DNA from: Rhizobiales bacterium UBA697 | GTDB lineage: Bacteria; Pseudomonadota; Alphaproteobacteria; Rhizobiales; Ancalomicrobiaceae | NCBI GenBank assembly: GCA_002298965.1 | Contig: DBMN01000028.1 | Span: 1 to 8,191, forward strand | Length of the DNA stretch: 8,191 nt | Direction of reading: 5' to 3' | Part shown: in pieces, positions 5,288 to 8,191 of the stretch | Numbering within the stretch: position 1 is the first letter of the stretch | Layout of the letters: the number at the start of each line of letters is the position of its first letter | Notes under the pieces: model-generated | What the model was told of the DNA's origin: nothing | The model's input: the letters and a program-made list of their open reading frames with translations, nothing else | Databases searched by the model: none | Made by a program: the position numbers and the translations under genes

Positions 5288-6688
5288 TCAGGGAGCCCCT
5301 TCCAGCGCCCCGCGCAGGAAGGTCCAGATGCGCGGATCGCTCGACTGGGCGACGTTGAAGCGCAGGAAGCGGCCGGCCGAGAGCGACGGCGAGAAGACGT
5401 TGCCCGGCGCGAAGACGATGCCGGCCGTCGCCGCCCGTTTCGAGATCTCCGCCGCCTCGATGCCCTCGGGCAGCTCGACCCAGACGAAGATCCCCTCCTC
5501 CGCCCCGCCGCGCGGGCGAAGCCCCACCCGCTCGAGCGAGCGCACCACCCGCCCGCGCGCCTCGGCGATGCGACGACGCAGGCCCTCGACGTGGCGGCGA
5601 TAGCTGCCGTCGGCGAGAAGGCGATGGATCACCTGCGCCGCCAGATCGTCGTTGGTGAAGGAGGTGGCGAGCTTCATCTCGGTCAGTTCCTCGATCAACC
5701 CCGGCCGCGCCGCGATCCAGCCCATGCGGATCGCCGACGACAGCGTCTTGGAGAAGGAGCCGACGTGGACCACCCGGTCGAGCCCGTCGAGCGCCGCCAT
5801 CCGCGGCGACGGCCGGCCCTCGAAGTCGGAGAAGACGTCGTCCTCGATCACCGCGAAGTCGTGGGTCGCCGCGAGGTTCAGCAGCCGATGCGCCGTCGCC
5901 GGACCGATCCGCCCGCCGGTCGGATTGTGCGGCCCGGAATTGGTCAGATAGACCTTCGGCCGCTCGACCGCCGCCGCGCGGGCGAAGGCCTCGAGATCCG
6001 GCCCGTCGGCATGGAAGGGGATGCCGACGACGCGCGCCCGATGCAGCTTCAGCTTGGCGCGGAAGTTGTAGTAGCAGGGGTCGTCGACGAAGACCGTGTC
6101 GCCCGGCTCGACGAGACGGCGCAACACCAGATCGACCGCCGCCGAGGCCCCGGCCGTCAGCAGCAGCTGTGACGGCTCGACCGCGATGCCGCGCTCGCCG
6201 AGGCGGATGGCGATCTGACGCCTGAGGCCGGGATGGCCGAGCGGATGACCGTAGTCGACCAACCGCGCGGCGGGATCGCGCGCCACCGCCCGGAGCGCCC
6301 GGCGGATGCCCGCCTCCTCCAGCCACTCGCTCGGCAGCCAGCCGCAGCCGGGTTTCGGCACCGACGGGTCGAGCTCGAGCGACTGCCGCATCACCCAGGA
6401 CGGGTCGATGTCGCGATCGACGATCGGCGCCGGCTCGATCATCGCGCGCTGTGCCGCCGCCACGGTGAAGCCCGAGCCCGGCCGCGACACCGCGCGCCCC
6501 GCCGCCACCAGCCGGTCGTAGGCCTCGACCACCGTCGATTTCGACAGTCCTTCCGCCTCCGCGAAGCGCCGGATCGATGGCAGCCGCGCGCCCGGCGTCA
6601 GCCGCCGCTCGTCGATCGCCCGCTCGACCGCCGCCACCACGGCCGCCACCAGCGTCGGATGGGCGTCCCTGTCGATGCCGATGTCCAT
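5288..6688 (-). CDS. MocR-type regulator: GntR winged helix fused to PLP-dependent aminotransferase-like domain
   Basis: This 466-residue protein belongs to the MocR/PdxR/GabR class, in which a fold-type I aminotransferase domain senses PLP and/or an amino compound and controls an N-terminal DNA-binding domain. The GntR-type winged helix spans about residues 12-76, with L-P-S-I-R-R-F-A and S-K-S-T-V-V-E-A-Y-D-R-L. The aminotransferase-like domain (about 110-460) retains N255-P-T-G, E-D-D-V-F, the PLP-binding Lys314 in S-F-S-K-T-L, and Arg443 in F-L-R-F-N-V-A, which usually holds the substrate carboxylate. PLP binding is therefore expected. EDDVF has Phe where relatives often have Tyr. I chose the ATG at 6688 because AGGA precedes it at usable spacing and the protein then begins just before the helix-turn-helix. 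A longer frame from 6805 would put the operator inside the gene. The divergent neighbour is an EamA transporter, probably its target; autoregulation is also likely. Confidence 0.9.
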   Translation of the reverse strand: MDIGIDRDAHPTLVAAVVAAVERAIDERRLTPGARLPSIRRFAEAEGLSKSTVVEAYDRLVAAGRAVSRPGSGFTVAAAQRAMIEPAPIVDRDIDPSWVMRQSLELDPSVPKPGCGWLPSEWLEEAGIRRALRAVARDPAARLVDYGHPLGHPGLRRQIAIRLGERGIAVEPSQLLLTAGASAAVDLVLRRLVEPGDTVFVDDPCYYNFRAKLKLHRARVVGIPFHADGPDLEAFARAAAVERPKVYLTNSGPHNPTGGRIGPATAHRLLNLAATHDFAVIEDDVFSDFEGRPSPRMAALDGLDRVVHVGSFSKTLSSAIRMGWIAARPGLIEELTEMKLATSFTNDDLAAQVIHRLLADGSYRRHVEGLRRRIAEARGRVVRSLERVGLRPRGGAEEGIFVWVELPEGIEAAEISKRAATAGIVFAPGNVFSPSLSAGRFLRFNVAQSSDPRIWTFLRGALEGAP

Positions 6689-6705
6689 GAACCGTCCTGT
6701 CGAAT

Positions 6706-6743
6706 GTACCGGTACGGTTTGACCGACCGTACCGGTACCGTAC
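6706..6743. promoter_or_regulatory. Large palindromic operator between the mocR-type gene and the EamA transporter gene
   Basis: GTACCGGTACGGT (6706-6718) and its exact reverse complement ACCGTACCGGTAC (6726-6738) are separated by 7 nt, making a 33-bp palindrome. Each arm contains the 10-bp palindrome GTACCGGTAC, the two copies lying 23 bp apart. A further CCGTAC reaches 6743, so GTAC occurs five times in 38 bp. TTGACC at 6719-6724 in the centre could be a plus-strand -35 box, but no good -10 follows. It starts 18 bp upstream of the regulator's start codon. It is the probable binding site of the MocR-type protein. Confidence 0.75.
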
Positions 6744-6816
6744 CTCGATTGCCCGCGCCCGTCACGCCATTCTGAGACCGAGCGCGTGGCACGCGCGGCA
6801 GGCATGGAGAGGCATG

Positions 6817-7722
6817 ATGGACGGACGCAGGGCCGGGCTGATCGACGGACTGATCGGCGTGACGATGTTTTCCGGATCGCTGGTGGCGACCCGTTTCGCG
6901 GTGATCGGGCTCGATCCGCTGTTCTCCACCCACGCCCGCGCCACCGGTGCGGCGGTCCTCGCCGGCATCGCGCTGGCCGTCGCGCCGAAGCCGATGCCGC
7001 GTCCGCGCGAGTTCGTGGCGCTGGCGATCGTCGCGGCGACGGTGGTCGTCGGCTTCCCGCTGTTCTCGGCGCTGGCGCTGCGCGAGATCGGCGCCGGCCG
7101 CGCCACCCTCTTCATCGGCCTGCTGCCGCTCTTCACCGCCGCCTTCGCCATCGCCCGCGGCGCGACCGCGCCTCGCCCGACCTTCTGGCTCTTCGCCCTC
7201 GCCGGCAGCGCGGTCGTCGCCACCTACGCCCTCTCCGGCTCGCTGTCGGGCACGCTCAGCGGCGACGGTTTCATCATGGCGGCCGTCGTCTCGGCAGGTC
7301 TCGGCTATGCCGAGGGCGCACGCCTCTCGACCCGGCTCGGCGGCTGGCGGGTGATCTCCTGGGCGGTGATCCTCGCCCTGCCCTGGGCGCTCTTCGGCAC
7401 GCTGCGGGCGTGGCCCGACTGGAGCCTCGTTCCGACCTCGTCGATCGGCGGCCTCGCCTATACGGCGGCGATCAGCCAGTGGCTCGGCTTCGTCTTCTGG
7501 TATCGCGGCCTCGAGCGCGGCGGTGTCGCGGCGGTGTCGCAGCTCCAGCTGCTCCAGCCCTTCCTCGGCCTGATCCTGGCGGGGATCCTGCTCGGCGAGA
7601 CGATCGACCTCGGCCTGATCGCCGCCACCGTCGCCGTCGTCGGCTGCATCGTCGGCGCCCGCATGGCGGCGGCGCGGCCGAAGCCGGCGCCGACACCGGC
7701 CCTCAGAGGCTCGGCGCCTTGA
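6817..7722 (+). CDS. EamA-family (DMT superfamily) inner-membrane transporter
   Basis: This 301-residue protein has about ten hydrophobic helices, at roughly 7-30, 38-56, 65-86, 91-113, 121-139, 151-170, 177-196, 208-229, 234-258 and 264-284. That matches the two five-helix EamA repeats of drug/metabolite transporters. The first repeat contains S-L-V-A-T-R-F-A-V and the second ends with L-Q-P-F-L-G-L-I-L-A-G-I-L-L-G-E, the typical conserved last-helix pair. Such proteins usually export amino acids, cofactors or related metabolites; the substrate cannot be read from sequence. GGAG (6806-6809) is 7 nt before the ATG at 6817 and only 4 nt before an adjacent ATG at 6814, so I prefer 6817. Control by the divergent MocR-type regulator suggests a substrate related to amino compounds or vitamin B6. 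Its last 20 bases overlap the 3' end of the opposite-strand peptidase gene. Confidence 0.9.
   Translation: MDGRRAGLIDGLIGVTMFSGSLVATRFAVIGLDPLFSTHARATGAAVLAGIALAVAPKPMPRPREFVALAIVAATVVVGFPLFSALALREIGAGRATLFIGLLPLFTAAFAIARGATAPRPTFWLFALAGSAVVATYALSGSLSGTLSGDGFIMAAVVSAGLGYAEGARLSTRLGGWRVISWAVILALPWALFGTLRAWPDWSLVPTSSIGGLAYTAAISQWLGFVFWYRGLERGGVAAVSQLQLLQPFLGLILAGILLGETIDLGLIAATVAVVGCIVGARMAAARPKPAPTPALRGSAP
7686..7718. terminator. Candidate hairpin in the overlapping 3' ends
   Basis: 8-bp perfect arms GGCGCCGA (7686-7693) and TCGGCGCC (7711-7718) enclose a 17-nt loop containing the small dyad CCTC-A-GAGG, which includes the peptidase stop codon. It lies where the two convergent genes overlap, so it could end either transcript, although no T-run is present. 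Confidence 0.3.
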
Positions 7723-8191
7723 ACGTATCGCAGGTGCCGAGGCGGCCGCTCTCGAAGCCGGTCTTGAACCAGCGCTGACGCTGGGCCGAGGAACCGTGGG
7801 TGAAGCTGTCGGGCACGACGCGACCGGTCATGGTCTTCTGGATCGAATCGTCGCCGATGCGGCTGGCGGCGTTCAGCGCCTCGTCGATGTCGCCGGGCTC
7901 GATGAAGTCGCGCTCCTTCTGGGCGTAGTGCGCCCAGACGCCGGCGAAACAGTCGGCCTGCAGCTCGACCTTCACCGAGGCGCGGTTCTGCTCGCGCTCG
8001 CTCATCCGGGCGCGGGCCTGGTTGAAGGCCGGCAGGATGCCGAGCTGGTTCTGGATGTGATGGCCGATCTCGTGAGCGATGACATAGGCCTGGGCGAAGT
8101 CGCCCGGCGCCTTGAAGCGCGTCTTGAGCTCGTCGTAGAAGCCGAGGTCGATGTAGACCTTCTCGTCGGCCGGGCAGTAGAAGGGGCCCAT
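7703..8191 (-). CDS. ypfJ: YpfJ-family neutral zinc metallopeptidase, N-terminus beyond window
   Basis: Only the C-terminal 162 residues are present. The frame starts at the right edge, and the edge Met is probably internal, because family members are near 290-300 residues and M-G-P-F-Y-C-P-A-D is a mid-protein segment. The zinc motif H-E-I-G-H lies at visible residues 40-44 (8060-8074), and E-L-Q-A-D-C-F-A-G-V-W-A at 76-87 provides the expected third-ligand region. The C-terminal T-H-G-S-S-A-Q-R-Q-R-W-F is also typical of this putative neutral zinc metallopeptidase family (Pfam Zn_peptidase). Family members usually carry an N-terminal membrane or signal segment, which cannot be seen here. 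Substrate and role are not established. Its stop overlaps the end of the convergent transporter gene. Confidence 0.93.
   Translation of the reverse strand: MGPFYCPADEKVYIDLGFYDELKTRFKAPGDFAQAYVIAHEIGHHIQNQLGILPAFNQARARMSEREQNRASVKVELQADCFAGVWAHYAQKERDFIEPGDIDEALNAASRIGDDSIQKTMTGRVVPDSFTHGSSAQRQRWFKTGFESGRLGTCDTFKAPSL

Noticed and set aside
3900..6326. 808-codon open frame on the minus strand
   Set aside because: It runs antisense to carA and out of frame through the MocR gene; composition is that of a GC-rich shadow and both real genes have clear motifs.
6689..6805. Upstream start for the MocR-type gene (39 extra residues)
   Set aside because: The extension precedes the winged helix without family-like sequence and would place the palindromic operator in the coding region; ATG 6688 has a better ribosome-binding site.
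1..8191. Mobile element, CRISPR, phage or defence system
   Set aside because: No transposase, integrase, regular spacer-repeat array, tRNA attachment site or defence-gene motif is visible; the genes are ordinary chromosomal ones of uniform base composition.

Overview
This is an ordinary-looking chromosomal window from a very GC-rich bacterium, most likely an alphaproteobacterium of the order Hyphomicrobiales (Rhizobiales). The reasons are an Irr-type Fur-family regulator, a periplasmic di-haem peroxidase beside it, the divergent pair of a GatB/YqeY-domain gene and carA, and the strong GC bias at third codon positions. The species assignment is inference. I see no tRNA, rRNA, CRISPR array, insertion sequence, integrase or phage gene.

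Layout. (1) Positions 1-1029 (+) hold the 3' part of a gene of unknown role whose motifs resemble lysozyme-like enzymes. It converges on irr across a strong hairpin. (2) Positions 1100-2854 (-) hold ccpA (di-haem cytochrome c peroxidase) followed, in the same direction, by irr (haem/iron-responsive regulator). The 285-nt gap between them contains several repeats, including a duplication that overlaps the ccpA stop codon. (3) Positions 2855-3259 are non-coding: the ccpA upstream region with a 17-bp palindrome, then a cluster of hairpins that ends yqeY. (4) yqeY (-) and carA (+) diverge across a 304-nt gap with a good sigma-70-type promoter for carA. (5) carA ends at an 11-bp stem terminator facing a MocR-type regulator (-). 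(6) The MocR gene and an EamA/DMT transporter (+) diverge around a 33-bp palindrome, the probable operator. (7) The transporter gene overlaps tail-to-tail by 20 bp with a YpfJ-type zinc metallopeptidase (-) that runs off the right edge.

How the genes may work together. ccpA and irr could be linked functionally, because Irr links haem status to expression of iron and haem-protein genes and CcpA is a haem enzyme that removes peroxide. The MocR regulator and the EamA transporter form a classic regulator/target pair, in which PLP or an amino compound probably controls export. carA and yqeY are housekeeping genes: pyrimidine/arginine precursor synthesis, and a domain related to tRNA amidotransferases. 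Nothing here requires a new system. The best leads are the regulatory sequences: the MocR operator, the ccpA palindrome, the irr leader repeats and the stop-codon duplication.
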